DNA of 64,000 nucleotides from Rhynchopus euleeides. Its lineage: Eukaryota > Euglenozoa > Diplonemea > Diplonemida > Diplonemidae. The notes under the pieces are model-generated. The model was not told the origin of the DNA. It saw nothing but the letters and a program-made list of their open reading frames with translations, and did not search any database. Positions 1-10,233 of this stretch are shown here, piece by piece. Where the stretch lies: positions 868,001 to 932,000 of the forward strand of contig OY723258.1 in NCBI GenBank assembly GCA_963210315.1, written 5' to 3'. Position 1 is the first letter of the stretch, and each line of letters starts with the position of its first letter. Position numbers and translations under genes: made by a program.

Positions 1-404
1 ACGTTGATGACGGCACCGCTCTTCTGCGCAACCATCTTCTCGCTCAGCTTGCGTGTCAGGCGCATCGGTGCGTCGACATTGATGCGCATCATGCGGGCCC
101 ATGCGTCGGGGTCACCCTCGGTGGCGTTTCCCTTCTCGTAGATCCCGGCGTTGTTGACGAGCGCGTCCACACCCTGGTGCTTCGTCAGCACCTCCTCGAT
201 CAGTGCGTCGACGTTCTTTGCCTCGCTGAGGTCACAGGCAATGCAGTGCACATCCCCACCGATGGTCTTCTGCACCTCCTGCAGGGTCGCAAGGCTCGAC
301 CCTGTGACCACCACCTTGGCGCTGTGCTTGGCGTACACCTCGGCAATGGCCTTGCCGATGCCACGGCTCGCACCCGTCACGAGGATGGTCTTTCCAGCAA
401 GCAT
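1..404 (-). CDS. Short-chain dehydrogenase/reductase, 3' part beyond window edge
   Basis: A reading frame open to the left edge encodes the first 134 residues of a classical short-chain dehydrogenase/reductase, an NAD(P)-dependent oxidoreductase with a Rossmann fold. The cofactor-binding motif TGASRGIG lies at residues 10-17 and the structural motif NNAG at 84-87, spaced as in classical SDRs; the catalytic YxxxK would lie past the window edge. The ATG at 404 directly precedes the Rossmann strand and there is no signal peptide, so a cytosolic or peroxisomal soluble enzyme is likely; substrate unknown. A CAG acceptor-like site lies at 418-420, 13 nt before the ATG. About 200 bp further upstream sits one copy of the module it shares with the GH5 gene. 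Confidence 0.9.
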   Translation of the reverse strand, partial: MLAGKTILVTGASRGIGKAIAEVYAKHSAKVVVTGSSLATLQEVQKTIGGDVHCIACDLSEAKNVDALIEEVLTKHQGVDALVNNAGIYEKGNATEGDPDAWARMMRINVDAPMRLTRKLSEKMVAQKSGAVIN

Positions 405-597
405 TGTGTGTGGCTGCCTGGAGCTGGATGCAGGTGGTGCAGTGGACACAGGGGCAGGGCACGCAGAAAGACTTCCTGCTGTGCTCTTTTGTCGGTACGA
501 ACAGTGATTGATCGTGCCTTTCTAATGCAAAAGATATGGCTCTTGAAGTCACTCTTCCAAAAACAATACTGGACCCCGGTCACGACGATACTAAACC

Positions 598-745
598 CTG
601 GCCACATGCCTGCAGGGCATCTCCCCCTACTAAGACCGAGATGATGAGGTCTGACCTTGGCGAGGGGACTTTTCATTCCAACACATTCACCACTGCACTG
701 CCGAGACAGCCCGGCAGTGCAGCCACAGGACACTGCCTCTCTGCG
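598..745. repeat. Upstream module copy A (shared with GH5 gene)
   Basis: About 150 bp that recurs with clear similarity at 3,297-3,445. Both copies contain CTGCAGGGCATCTCCCCC, then TAAGACCGAGA, then TCTGACCTTGGCGAGGGG, then an inverted repeat GCACTGCCG...CGGCAGTGC with a 7-nt spacer, then ACTGCCTCT. Each copy lies upstream of a minus-strand gene start (here ~195 bp before the SDR start), in the same relative orientation. It may be a duplicated promoter or 5' control region, or a short dispersed repeat. Confidence 0.8.
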
Positions 746-1670
746 GTTAGGCTCCTGAACAACTTCTAGGAGCGCACCCAGGATGCATCGCAGTAGTGAG
801 TGGTTCCGGCCTTAAACCCGCAATGGGCTTCATGCTTCGGAAACCGATACTTCGCTGTTAACTTCCGTGGTTGAGCACTTGGGGCATCAAGGTTGATGAG
901 AAGTGGCCTTCGTGACCTCGAATTCGCTCGTTTGTCCCTCGGAACTGGGCACAGGTGCATGACCCCCTGCCGCTTGCCCAACAAACCAGAACAAAGAACC
1001 GAGGAGACCCAGAGGACGCCCTGTCCTCTTCGTGCTGCGACACCTGCAGCATTCTATAAAACCAACGGGAGGGAGACATCGCAAGCAAGGGGGTTGTGCG
1101 AGGTGTGGAATGCACCCCCTGTGCCCCGCTGCGTGCTGCGCCACGCTGTATTGGGGACACAGAGGGTGCTCACAAGGAGGGCAAATCAAAGGAAAATCAA
1201 AGGCGTGAAAACAATACCCCAATAGCAGCGCAGTGATATGGGGTGGAAGGGGTGGGACGCGAATGGCGAGTAAGTTGAGACGCGCTGGAACAAACCCGCG
1301 CGTGATAATTCTGGTTTTCGAGCAGGGGTCAGATGACACCGCTGGTGTCCGAAACGCTTCCGCGTACGGTCAGTGTGTGTGAGGTAGTGACACCCCAAGA
1401 GAATGGGTGTGGTGCAAACGAATATAAAAACCAGAAACAGTACAAGTGCCCAATGCAGGGTGGCACCTGCGGTCATCGTGATATGGCGGTGCAAGGGCGT
1501 GGCAGTGGTGCCCAGGCGGCACAGGCAGTCCACAGGGCTGGGGTGCTGCGGCACACCCCGCCTCCAGCGGACAGCGGGGCCGTGGCGGGGCACAACCAGC
1601 GACACGGGAGGGGGGACGTGGGCAGCACCCGCCAGCTGCTGCCCCCTCATCCGCATGCACGCTTGCAGCT
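746..1670. other. Intergenic, no gene seen
   Basis: Between the upstream module of the SDR gene and the end of the GH5 gene. Overlapping short frames on both strands lack family motifs or sensible composition. Nothing else is recognised. Confidence 0.5.
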
Positions 1671-3158
1671 CTACTGCCCGCAGGGGCCGCACTCCTGGGG
1701 GAAGCTTGTGGCGATGCTGTTGCGCGCAGCAGTGTCGCTCAGCCCGGTGCTCTTCATGTAGTCGATGCGCTGCCCGCAGGTGTAGCATCCGCCCTGGTCG
1801 TCGCGGCAGGCCTGCGCATCCCACACTCTGGCACAGGTGCGTGCGGGGGGCGGCCCGGCTGCCCCCAGCACCCTGCATGTCCAGCTGGAGCTGCTGCGGC
1901 AGTTGCCATCAGGGCGGCACTGCGCGTACCACTGCGACATCTCGTAGCACGTCCACCCGGTGTGGCAGCAGGGGTTGTGCACGCAGTTGCCCCAGCTGCT
2001 CACAGGGCTGCACTGCGCAGGTGGTGCAGGCTGCGGTGTGCGTACGGGGGGCGACGGTGTGGACGGTGTCGGCGGTGTGGGTGGGGTGGGTGTGGTTGTG
2101 GAGGTTGGGGAGGGCGGCGCTGCGCACGTTGCGACGTTGGTCCGGATGTAGGCGCGGATGAAGGCGCCGTGGCAGGACACGCTCTCCCAGGCACGGCTTC
2201 TGCAGGCGCCCGGCTGGAACGACGCAGAGGTCTCAGCCTTGTCTGCGATGCTCCACGCTGTCCAGCTCAGCTTCACCCCTGCTGACCCCACCGAACGGAA
2301 AGTGTCGACGAAGCGGAACCCGTCCCGCAGGAACAGCCCGTCATCCCCCGACGCGCCTGACGCGCCCCACTCGCTGACGAACACCGGGATGCGCGACGCC
2401 TGCTGCACCACACGCGACAGCAGGCCCATGTGGTCCCCCGCGTAGAAGTGGAACACATACATCACGTTGTGCGGGCGTGCGACGGGGCGTGCTGCAGCCA
2501 GGTGGATGTCCTGGCTCCACGTCGGTGTGCCTGCAAGCACCACCGTCTGCGGGTCCTCTGCGCGGATGACGTCGATGATGCGGTTGTGGTAGCGCAGCAC
2601 CGCATCCCACGACACGAGGTTGGGCTCGTTGGCAATCTCATACAGCACATGGGGGCTGTCGCGGTACCGCCGTGCAATGTCGCGCCAGAAGGACACTGCG
2701 CCGGAGTATGTCGCATCGTTCGGGTCGCCCGGCGTCAGCATGTGCCAGTCGATGATGACGTAAATCCCCAGCTCCTGCGTCCACTGCACGATGTCCAGCA
2801 CCTGCTGCTTGATGGAGGGGTCGGTGGCGTACCCACCCTCCCCGACGTACATCGACGCGCGGAACACGTTGATGCCCCACGTCTGAACCAGGTTCGCCAG
2901 GCTCTCACGCGTGTTGCACTGCGGGAACCAGTGCAGCCCGTGGCTGCTGACACCCATCAGCTGCACCGCCTCCCCGCTGCTCCCCACCAGCTGCACCCCG
3001 TCCAGTCGCAGCTTCCCGTGGCAGCGCGCAAACCCGGTGTTGTCCACGGCAGGCATGCTGCTGCTCAGCTGCGAGGGCCACTGTGCCGAAGACGGACACT
3101 GCCCCGACACCCCCACAAGCAGCGCTGCACAGCACAGCACAGCGGTGTGTCGCGCCAT
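1671..3158 (-). CDS. Secreted GH5 (subfamily 2-like) endoglucanase with C-terminal Cys-rich binding modules
   Basis: A 495-residue protein with a signal peptide (residues 1-19), a glycoside hydrolase family 5 domain (about 45-340), a Thr/Pro linker (350-382) and Cys-rich modules (383-495). The domain closely follows bacterial Cel5A-type endo-1,4-beta-glucanases: QLMGVSSHGLHW, GIYVIIDWHML, YEIANEPN with the acid/base Glu178, HFYAGDH, and FVSEWGASGASG with the nucleophile Glu263. The module at 383-420 has the spacing of a fungal-type (CBM1-like) cellulose-binding domain; the last 50 residues are a second Cys-rich unit. The enzyme should cut cellulose outside the cell or in a digestive vacuole. 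The bacterial-like catalytic domain joined to eukaryotic-style modules suggests old lateral transfer. No introns. A CAG lies at 3,193-3,195, 34 nt before the ATG, and module copy B begins ~140 bp upstream. Confidence 0.93.
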   Translation of the reverse strand: MARHTAVLCCAALLVGVSGQCPSSAQWPSQLSSSMPAVDNTGFARCHGKLRLDGVQLVGSSGEAVQLMGVSSHGLHWFPQCNTRESLANLVQTWGINVFRASMYVGEGGYATDPSIKQQVLDIVQWTQELGIYVIIDWHMLTPGDPNDATYSGAVSFWRDIARRYRDSPHVLYEIANEPNLVSWDAVLRYHNRIIDVIRAEDPQTVVLAGTPTWSQDIHLAAARPVARPHNVMYVFHFYAGDHMGLLSRVVQQASRIPVFVSEWGASGASGDDGLFLRDGFRFVDTFRSVGSAGVKLSWTAWSIADKAETSASFQPGACRSRAWESVSCHGAFIRAYIRTNVATCAAPPSPTSTTTPTPPTPPTPSTPSPPVRTPQPAPPAQCSPVSSWGNCVHNPCCHTGWTCYEMSQWYAQCRPDGNCRSSSSWTCRVLGAAGPPPARTCARVWDAQACRDDQGGCYTCGQRIDYMKSTGLSDTAARNSIATSFPQECGPCGQ

Positions 3159-3296
3159 GGTGATGCAACAGGCAAGGCAACGGGATGGTGTGCTGTGTCA
3201 CGGAAACCTGCAGGTTGGCTGTGGTCTGTGGTGCTCTTCCGCACGGGGGGAGCACTCGCGACAGGCTCGAAACACAGACGCAAAACCACCACGACA

Positions 3297-3452
3297 CTGG
3301 AGGCACACGCCTGCAGGGCATCTCCCCCACCCTACTAAGACCGAGACGATGTGGCGTCTGACCTTGGCGAGGGGGGGTTTCCATCCCAGCACATTCACAC
3401 CACGGCACTGCCGAGACAGCCCGGCAGTGCCGCTACACTGCCTCTCCGCAGC
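3297..3452. repeat. Upstream module copy B (shared with SDR gene)
   Basis: Second copy of the module at 598-745, same orientation relative to its downstream gene and ~140 bp before the GH5 start codon. The inverted repeat GCACTGCCG...CGGCAGTGC is fully kept, while the flanks have scattered changes and small indels, so conservation is strongest over the hairpin and the TCTGACCTTGGCGAGGGG block. Confidence 0.8.
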
Positions 3453-4215
3453 TGGGCTCCCTCATCCCGTGCAGGGCTTGGGTGGAAAGTGGGCAAAACA
3501 GTGTGCGAAACTGTTGCGGCGGGGATCGAGAGGGGTGGGTGGCGAGGGTGGGGGAAAGGCATTCCCCGACCAGCGTGGCATTCTTCTTTCGGTTTTCCGT
3601 ATTTCTTCCCCCAAGCAGTTCACATAGGAACATGCATGCGGCAGTCACCCACACACCCACCGAGAGAAGGGCGGTTGACAGCTCCGGAAGGAGGGGGGCA
3701 GGCTGTACATCACTCTAAAGCGATCGCCGCTCGCACATCAGGGGGATTCCCTCGGGCAACACAAAACACTACCAACGATGAGAAAACATGACCTTGGCCC
3801 TGAGCCAATACTGTAGGCAGCCCCTCCCCCCATCCTCCCAGATAAGCATAAAAGAACCATCAGCGTGTCATTGGGGAATGGCGGATGTGGACCGGCCCTG
3901 CAAGCACTCCTCACACAGCGGGATCCATCCAAGTATTACACAAGCAAGGCGTGCCACCACACAAGCACGCGTGTGGATTTGAAACGCTGATGATATCACC
4001 ACTATCCGCACTTCCTACACAAGGCAGTTGTACCATCAGGCTCCTGCCTAGCTGCACGAAGAGGTCATGTTGCTATTGTGCAAGCGAGTTGACTCAAGAG
4101 TGAAAGTCGGTTAGCCGCTGGCTGTTTGGAGGTGTCAGATTGAGAAGTGACCATCTACAGAAGGGGTGGGTGGATAGTTCGAGCCTAGGCAGGGCACGCC
4201 AGGGGCGGGGTGGCG
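3453..4215. other. Intergenic, no gene seen
   Basis: Lies between the GH5 upstream module and the end of the next gene. No motif-bearing frame, RNA gene or repeat is recognised. Confidence 0.5.
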
Positions 4216-5609
4216 TCAGGCAGAGGATGCCCGGTGCCGGGCGGAGGAGTACTTCGGCGGGCGGGCAGGGTTATGCGGGCCGCCGCCCGATTTGCTGTTG
4301 CCCGTCCACTGCGCCTTCTTCTTCTCTTTGGCGAACCCTGCCCCAAGGATACGCACGCGCGAGGGGGACTGGGGCCGCATCACTCTTTCCTTCTCCCGCC
4401 TCAGCTCCTTCTGGAGGCGAGTGCCCTTATCCCCCGTCAACTTGGGGCGCGGGATGTATTTGTAGGACACACGCCCTTTTGAGCTGAAGGACAGCTGGCA
4501 CGACTCCCCATTGCGCAAACGTGCGGCGTGGACAACCTGTTCTGCGGTGGTGGCCATGGCCATCCATGACGAGGCTGCATGGCGGTGTGTGTTGGTCAAC
4601 TCCATCTCGAGATCCTCCTCGTCCATGACCCCGCGGTGCACGTCACGCTGCAACACCTGCAGCCTCCTCAGGGGGAACAGGCCTTGCGACAGCCCACGCG
4701 TAACTGTGAGTGGGTTGTGGGTGGGTGCTTCAAAACCAACAGGCTCGACATGATGTGTGCATTGATCCCAAAGGAAACACACAAGGTGGCCAAAGCGGCA
4801 CGGCAAATCCTTTTTGCGTAGAACTGAGCATCACTGCAACACACACATTAGTAGACGACAAAAACCCGCCCTGTGAACTGCCCAAACTAGCTGAATTGTT
4901 GAACGTCGATTTTCGCTCGCGCACATGTGAACTTTTTCTGCACCAGCGAATGGAAGGACTATCAGATAAACCAACAGTCGCTATGGGGATGCGGGCTGTC
5001 CGTAGACCCAGGACAGAACATGCACAGCAGGCCGCCTTCGACATACTGGTCTTTGTGTACGCTAGAGGGCCCTCGATCTTTCCGCCCTTCACTGCCTGGT
5101 ATCGTATCATGCCAGTCGTAATGTCCGGCACCTCCACAACGATTCCCTGTATGTGGTGTGGTTGCACAAAGTCGGTCAGAGCCCAGTCAAGCAACAGGGG
5201 ACAAAACAGCGCGCCCTGATCTGCTGCATAATCAAAAGCGAAGTACCCGAGCCCGGGTTTGCTCAAAGCTCAAATAAATGCATCACCCTCGCCCAACCGA
5301 CGGACCAAGCTTCTCTTGGGGATATGGCTGGTTGCACTCGCTGGAAGGGTTCCCACCGAATCTACTGGTGCATACGCTCTTGTTCTTGTGTGCGCCCATG
5401 GCACGTTCGTAGTCCATCTCCACACGTTCCCGCTCGTGACGCTTCTCAACACGCACGGAAGGAGGGCGAATTATAAGCGGGCCCATCAACGAGTAGCGCT
5501 CTACACGCGCCGTATTCTTCACCATCGAGCGGAAAGAGGCCAATGCGACCTCTTGGGCCTTCTTCTCGTCCTGCTGCTGCAGTGCAGACGGGAGCTGGTC
5601 GTGCGACAT
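4216..5609 (-). CDS. Hypothetical charged protein, two-exon model
   Basis: Exon 1 (5609-5376, 78 codons) encodes a charged, helix-prone segment beginning MSHDQLPSALQQQDEKKAQE and ending at a GTATGC donor. The only frame-compatible downstream coding stretch starts at a CAG near 4656 (or 4647) and runs to the stop at 4216; joined they give about 224 residues, ending in a basic Lys/Arg/Ser-rich tail. The intron would be ~720 bp and a missed middle exon is possible. I do not recognise the family. The start is supported by a CAG at 5620-5622, 10 nt before the ATG, behind a pyrimidine-rich stretch. The gene starts 268 bp from the end of the EngB gene on the same strand. Confidence 0.55.
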
Positions 5610-5877
5610 CCACGGAAAGCTGTGGTGAGGTGGGGATGGGGTGAATTTTGCCGTGCTGCAAAACCGGGCTACAAAGCGTCACGGCAGATATTCCCACCCG
5701 ATGAGCCAACTCCTGTCTGCTGGCCACAGCACCGCCCAACTCAGGCCAAAGCAGGTGGCACGCCGACAAACCCTTTTCTGGCGGTGTGTAGAGCACGGTT
5801 GGCAGAACCAAACAACTCTTTTCCAAAATGCAAAAAAAAATACACTCATTTCGCTTCACGGGAGAACCACCCTGCCC

Positions 5878-8800
5878 CTAGCAGCTGTACAGCAACTGTG
5901 CATACCCCATGTAGTGCGGGCCCATCTGCTTCTCTTTGATCTCCTTCGCGATGACTTCCTTCGAGAGAAGGGTCGGCTCGTTGTTCTTCCCAAGCCCATC
6001 GTTAAGGCGGATGGCAGCCCCAGTTGTCGGCTCCGACCACGTCGGCTTGTAGACCTGCTGCCCCTCAGGCACCGGCTGCGCCTCCAGCAGCACATCGCTC
6101 GGCACGCTGTTCAACAACTGCGTGAAGGTCCGCCACTTCTGCGACGGGCGCGGCAGGGCCGACCCATGCGGATCGCCCCCCTTCCCTCCCCCCTTCTCCT
6201 CCTCCACACCCTCCGCCTCTGCCTCCTCCTCCTTCCTCTCCCCCCCAGACACGGAAGGCTTGCTCACTGGAGTATCCTTGAAATGCGTCTGGTCTGTCTT
6301 GGAGAGACCGATCCCAACCTGCGCCGCCGCATCATACGCCGCGTCTGCCGTGTCATCGGCCGCCATGACGTTGAGCGAACCCGACGCTCCCTTCAGGGGG
6401 AGGAACGACTCGGCAAGCCTCTCTGCCTCGCCCTCCCGCACCGCATCCTCCCAGTCTTCCGGCTTCCCTGCGCCTGCAGCCCCTGGGGGTGTGGAGCGGA
6501 TGCGGTAGGCCAGGGCCTGCGCTGCAAGCCCCTCTTCAGACAGCGAGGGGTGCACCGCCGCACCGCCGGCTGCCTTCTCAGCCCGCTGCCGCGCAGCCTC
6601 CACCGAATGCGCCAGCGGGGAGTCCACGTTGCTCGCCACACGGTAGGGACGCGACCCCCCCTCGGGAAGCAACAGCTCTCCATCCGCCTTGGGGCCTGCT
6701 TCAGCACCGCTGTCCAGGTCGAACAGCACCGCGTCAGCCAAAGACATCACATCGGCGGCAGAATCCACTTGGGCCTGCTGCTGCAGCTGCTCCTTCTGGG
6801 CCTGTCCAGGTTTCTCCCCCGCCCCGCCTGACAGCCGCAGCGCAAAGGAGCACCGCATCGGATACTTCTCCGACAGCTTGCCTCTGGGCATCATCCACTC
6901 AAACCCCACAGGCGTGCCGGGGATCAGATGGTCCACGTCAGACAGCTGCAGCCCTGCGTACCCCTCCTCCTCCTCCACTCGGTCCTCCTCCGCCTCAGCA
7001 GCCTCTCTGCCGGCGGGGCGCTGCGGCACGGCAGGCGCGTCGTCACGGGGGACCACCTCCACCTCCACCGACACATCGATGTCGATGATGTCCCGCTGCT
7101 CCGCCTCGGCGGCTACCGCCGCGGGGGCTGTCTCGGAGCAGGGTTCGGCTGGGGGGTGTGCGGTGTGGGTTTCGTCCCCCTGGCTGGGTGTTGGTCGGGT
7201 CGCATCGTTCCCTGTTGTTTCCTCGTGGGGTGTGGTGTCGATGTCGATGATGTAGTCCGATGCGGAGACATCGCCCGCATCGCCCTCTGCAGGTGTGTCG
7301 CCGTCCTTCTTGGCGTTGCCCCGCACGTCATCACGGATGTCGTCGAGGGTAAACCCATAGCGCATCCTCTCCGACACCGGATCAGCCGCAGTCCCTCTCA
7401 GAATCTTCTTCTCGATATCTTCCGTTGCAAGCGTCTCCCAATCCTCCTTCGTGATCTCGGGGTCCGTCATATAAGTCGGGGAGTACATTGTCACACCTCG
7501 CCGGGCGTCCGTCCATTCCCCCATCTGCCTCTCGAAGAAATCCCTCTGGTATTGCTGCTGTGCGGAGGGGTAGGCCACCGCCTCATCCGCAAGGTCCTGC
7601 ATGCGCTTCATCCGCTGCAGGAAAGATGTCTCCTTCTCCTTCTTGATCTCCTCAAGCCGCGTGTCGTCCTCCAGGGCAGCAGGAGGTGTCGGTGCCGTGG
7701 GTTTGACGGATGCGATGTAAGAATCGATTGTGGTGGGCGACATGCCAGGGCCGATGTGCCCACCCCCCGTCATGGTGGCGGGGACATAGGGGTTTTTAAT
7801 CTGCGGGTTGAACCGCGCCCCCATGCCGGATGCATGCATCCCCATCTTCTCCTGCTCCTTCTCAAGCTTGACCAAAGCATACTCTGCCTCGGTCGCCTCG
7901 TCAGCAGATCCATATTCACTCGCGTTGATCGCACGGTGAACCTGGTCATTCCATTTGTCCAGCTTTTTGAAGTTATGCACGAGACGCAGCCTCTCCTCCA
8001 GATACGCCTCCTTCTCGTCCTTGTCCTTCTTGCTCATCGACTCTACTATGTCACGCTGCTCCTCCACCCGCTTCCACCACGGAAGCAGCTCAGCCTGCGT
8101 TGCAAGATAACCCCGCAGCTGGTCGATACCCCACCCATACACACTGCTGACGGGGATGATGGGGTAATTCACACGCATGGAGTAGAATCGGCTCCCAGAG
8201 ACCTCTTTGTAGATCTCCTTCATCAGGCGGGAGAGGTTCGCATGCGAGACGAGATCCGCCTTTGTGAGAACGATTGTCACCAGGCTGACACGCGTGTGCA
8301 TGTCAGCCAGCACCTTCAGCCAGTGCCTGTCCCGCATGGTGAAACCCACAGTGGCATCTATGCAGTAGAAGGTGCCCTTCAGCTGCCTCCGGGTCCCTTC
8401 GAAATACTGCGAGATACACCCATAGAAGGAATCATCTGAGTCAGGCCGGATGCTGTCCTTTGTATGCCCCGGCAGGTCGATCAACGCACCTCCCCAGTGG
8501 GTGCGTGACAGACGTGTCGCCGCTGGGTATTTTGTGGGCCCATCCGCCCAGGCCTGCCTCCACAGCTTGGGGTCGGGTGCCTGATAGAAGTCGATGGTCT
8601 GCACGCCGCCGTGGTTCGGGCGTGTGTTCGCCACCTTCGACTCCGTGATGGCGTTGATCAGGCTGCTTTTCCCACACCCCGCCGCACCGAACAGCGCGAT
8701 CTCCGAGGCGGAGGCAGGGCCCGAATCGAGGTAGACATCATACGGCCCTCCTTGATAGACCAACTCCCACTCCTTCTGCACGTACACCTTGTGACCCAGC

Positions 8801-9516
8801 TCCACCGCGCTGGGGACCAGGATGTTCGTGAGGGCCGGCGGGGGCGGGACGTACTGCTTGTTGAATTTGAAGAGCTCCATCGCGGGCACGGCAGTCACAG
8901 ACTTCATGGCTCGCCGCGCCTCCTTTCGGGTTGCAGCCTTGATCACACGCGCCTCCATCTTCATGATCTCCGCATCGACAAACTTGTCGACGGGGGACCC
9001 GGGGATGTCGCCGATATCAGCCAGCGGGTCGTCATCATCTTCGGGGGGCTGGCTCTGCTGCTGCTGCTGCTGCCTCTCCTGCTCCTGCTCTGCAGCCGCC
9101 CTCCGCTGCTCTGCCGCTGCACGTTTTGTATTCCGCTTCGACGACTTGTCCCGATTCGCCATCTTCATCCTGAGGCGCTCCACATTCTCAAGCTGTGAGC
9201 TGGGCGCTGCCTCGTCGATCGACGCGCTCTCCCCACCAGCCTGGTTAAACCCGATGGGCCCTGTCCCACGCTCGCGGTGCTCAGCATGTTCACGCTCCCA
9301 GGTTGCGCGCAGCGCGCCCTTCTTCTCGGTGTCGACACGACCAACATCATCACGCGCTTCATTCTCACGGTTGCGCAGCCCCTTTGCGCTTCGGATGCGC
9401 TTCCCCTTCTTCTCCTCCTTCGTCAGCGAGAGGGACGACGCCATGCGCCGTGGTGCCGCGCATGCCTCACTGGAACCGCCATACCGCAGCGCAGACGCAG
9501 CAACACCCCGCAGCAT
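5878..9516 (-). CDS. EngB/YihA-type GTPase with very long extensions, probably organellar
   Basis: About 1,212 residues. A TrmE-Era-EngA-EngB-type GTPase domain lies at roughly 270-475: P-loop GAAGCGKSS (~278), DLPG (G3, ~347), TKAD (G4, ~420) and SSVYG (G5, ~456). The order, the strand before the P-loop and the RxxL-type helices match EngB/YihA proteins, which help assemble the large ribosomal subunit in bacteria, plastids and mitochondria. The N-terminus is rich in Ala, Arg and Ser and lacks early acids, as in mitochondrial targeting signals. Bacterial EngB is ~200 residues; here ~270 precede and ~740 acidic, low-complexity residues follow the domain. The first ATG in frame is at 9516; the codon two positions upstream is GTG. 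No intron is needed. Role in mitoribosome assembly is inferred. Confidence 0.85.
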   Translation of the reverse strand: MLRGVAASALRYGGSSEACAAPRRMASSLSLTKEEKKGKRIRSAKGLRNRENEARDDVGRVDTEKKGALRATWEREHAEHRERGTGPIGFNQAGGESASIDEAAPSSQLENVERLRMKMANRDKSSKRNTKRAAAEQRRAAAEQEQERQQQQQQSQPPEDDDDPLADIGDIPGSPVDKFVDAEIMKMEARVIKAATRKEARRAMKSVTAVPAMELFKFNKQYVPPPPALTNILVPSAVELGHKVYVQKEWELVYQGGPYDVYLDSGPASASEIALFGAAGCGKSSLINAITESKVANTRPNHGGVQTIDFYQAPDPKLWRQAWADGPTKYPAATRLSRTHWGGALIDLPGHTKDSIRPDSDDSFYGCISQYFEGTRRQLKGTFYCIDATVGFTMRDRHWLKVLADMHTRVSLVTIVLTKADLVSHANLSRLMKEIYKEVSGSRFYSMRVNYPIIPVSSVYGWGIDQLRGYLATQAELLPWWKRVEEQRDIVESMSKKDKDEKEAYLEERLRLVHNFKKLDKWNDQVHRAINASEYGSADEATEAEYALVKLEKEQEKMGMHASGMGARFNPQIKNPYVPATMTGGGHIGPGMSPTTIDSYIASVKPTAPTPPAALEDDTRLEEIKKEKETSFLQRMKRMQDLADEAVAYPSAQQQYQRDFFERQMGEWTDARRGVTMYSPTYMTDPEITKEDWETLATEDIEKKILRGTAADPVSERMRYGFTLDDIRDDVRGNAKKDGDTPAEGDAGDVSASDYIIDIDTTPHEETTGNDATRPTPSQGDETHTAHPPAEPCSETAPAAVAAEAEQRDIIDIDVSVEVEVVPRDDAPAVPQRPAGREAAEAEEDRVEEEEGYAGLQLSDVDHLIPGTPVGFEWMMPRGKLSEKYPMRCSFALRLSGGAGEKPGQAQKEQLQQQAQVDSAADVMSLADAVLFDLDSGAEAGPKADGELLLPEGGSRPYRVASNVDSPLAHSVEAARQRAEKAAGGAAVHPSLSEEGLAAQALAYRIRSTPPGAAGAGKPEDWEDAVREGEAERLAESFLPLKGASGSLNVMAADDTADAAYDAAAQVGIGLSKTDQTHFKDTPVSKPSVSGGERKEEEAEAEGVEEEKGGGKGGDPHGSALPRPSQKWRTFTQLLNSVPSDVLLEAQPVPEGQQVYKPTWSEPTTGAAIRLNDGLGKNNEPTLLSKEVIAKEIKEKQMGPHYMGYAQLLYSC

Positions 9517-10233
9517 CGCCACACAACCCCACCCCCAGCAGGGACAGGAGAGGACAGGCTCAGCTCAGGCAGCGCGCACCCGTCGAGCGCACCCCTGGGC
9601 GAGGTGTGCCGAAAGAAGTGTTCCCCAACCCCCCAGTGCGATCGGATTAGCGCACAGCTGGCATGCGTGGGGGGGAGTGGGGGTGGGGGTGGGAGGTGGG
9701 TATGTGCGGCCCAGAAGGCACACACTCTGATGGCGCCGCCCCCCCAAGACCCCTGTATCGTCGGTGGGTGGGGTGTGGTGATGTGGCGTGGTGCGAAGGC
9801 CTGCAGGAAAAAGAATGCTGGCGCTGTCCTTGGCAGGACTTTGAAAGTGCCGCCTTGATATCCTTGTTAGATAGAACCCTCATATCACACCCTCAATCAG
9901 CTGACGAATGCTGGCGAATTGCGTGACGCGGTGGTCAGGCCCGCTTTTGATGAGAAATTCTAAATGCCACGGATGAGTTATCCTGCCATGACCTGAGAGG
10001 ACACACGGCACAGGGGAGGTGTGTCGCCAGTGATTGTCGGGAGTGAAGGTAAGGCAATTATCCGCAGTGTTTGTGAGGTGGGGTGGGGGTAGGGGTGGGG
10101 GTGGGGGAGCGAAAGACATCCGACCCGTTTTGAAGGCAGGTACAGCCTCTCTTCATCTGAGATACTCAGGGGGAGGGGGGAAGGGGGGCACAAGGGCAAG
10201 ACACACTCTCTCCTGACTTCTCACGTGTAAATA
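9517..10233. other. Intergenic, G-rich, no gene seen
   Basis: Upstream of the EngB gene. It contains several GGGTGGGGGT-type runs but no supported gene. Confidence 0.45.

Noticed and set aside
2430-3338. 302-residue plus-strand frame
   Set aside because: Antisense to the GH5 cellulase; His/Arg/Val bias and no motif.
4730-5266. 178-residue minus-strand frame as a separate gene or middle exon
   Set aside because: Lies in the proposed intron of the 4216 gene. It is Cys/Ser-rich without motifs, though a small exon within it cannot be excluded.
5641-6831. 396-residue plus-strand frame
   Set aside because: Mostly antisense to the EngB gene tail, with Leu/Arg-biased composition.
6928-8439. 503-residue plus-strand frame
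   Set aside because: Antisense shadow of the EngB gene; Leu/Val/Arg-rich, no motifs.
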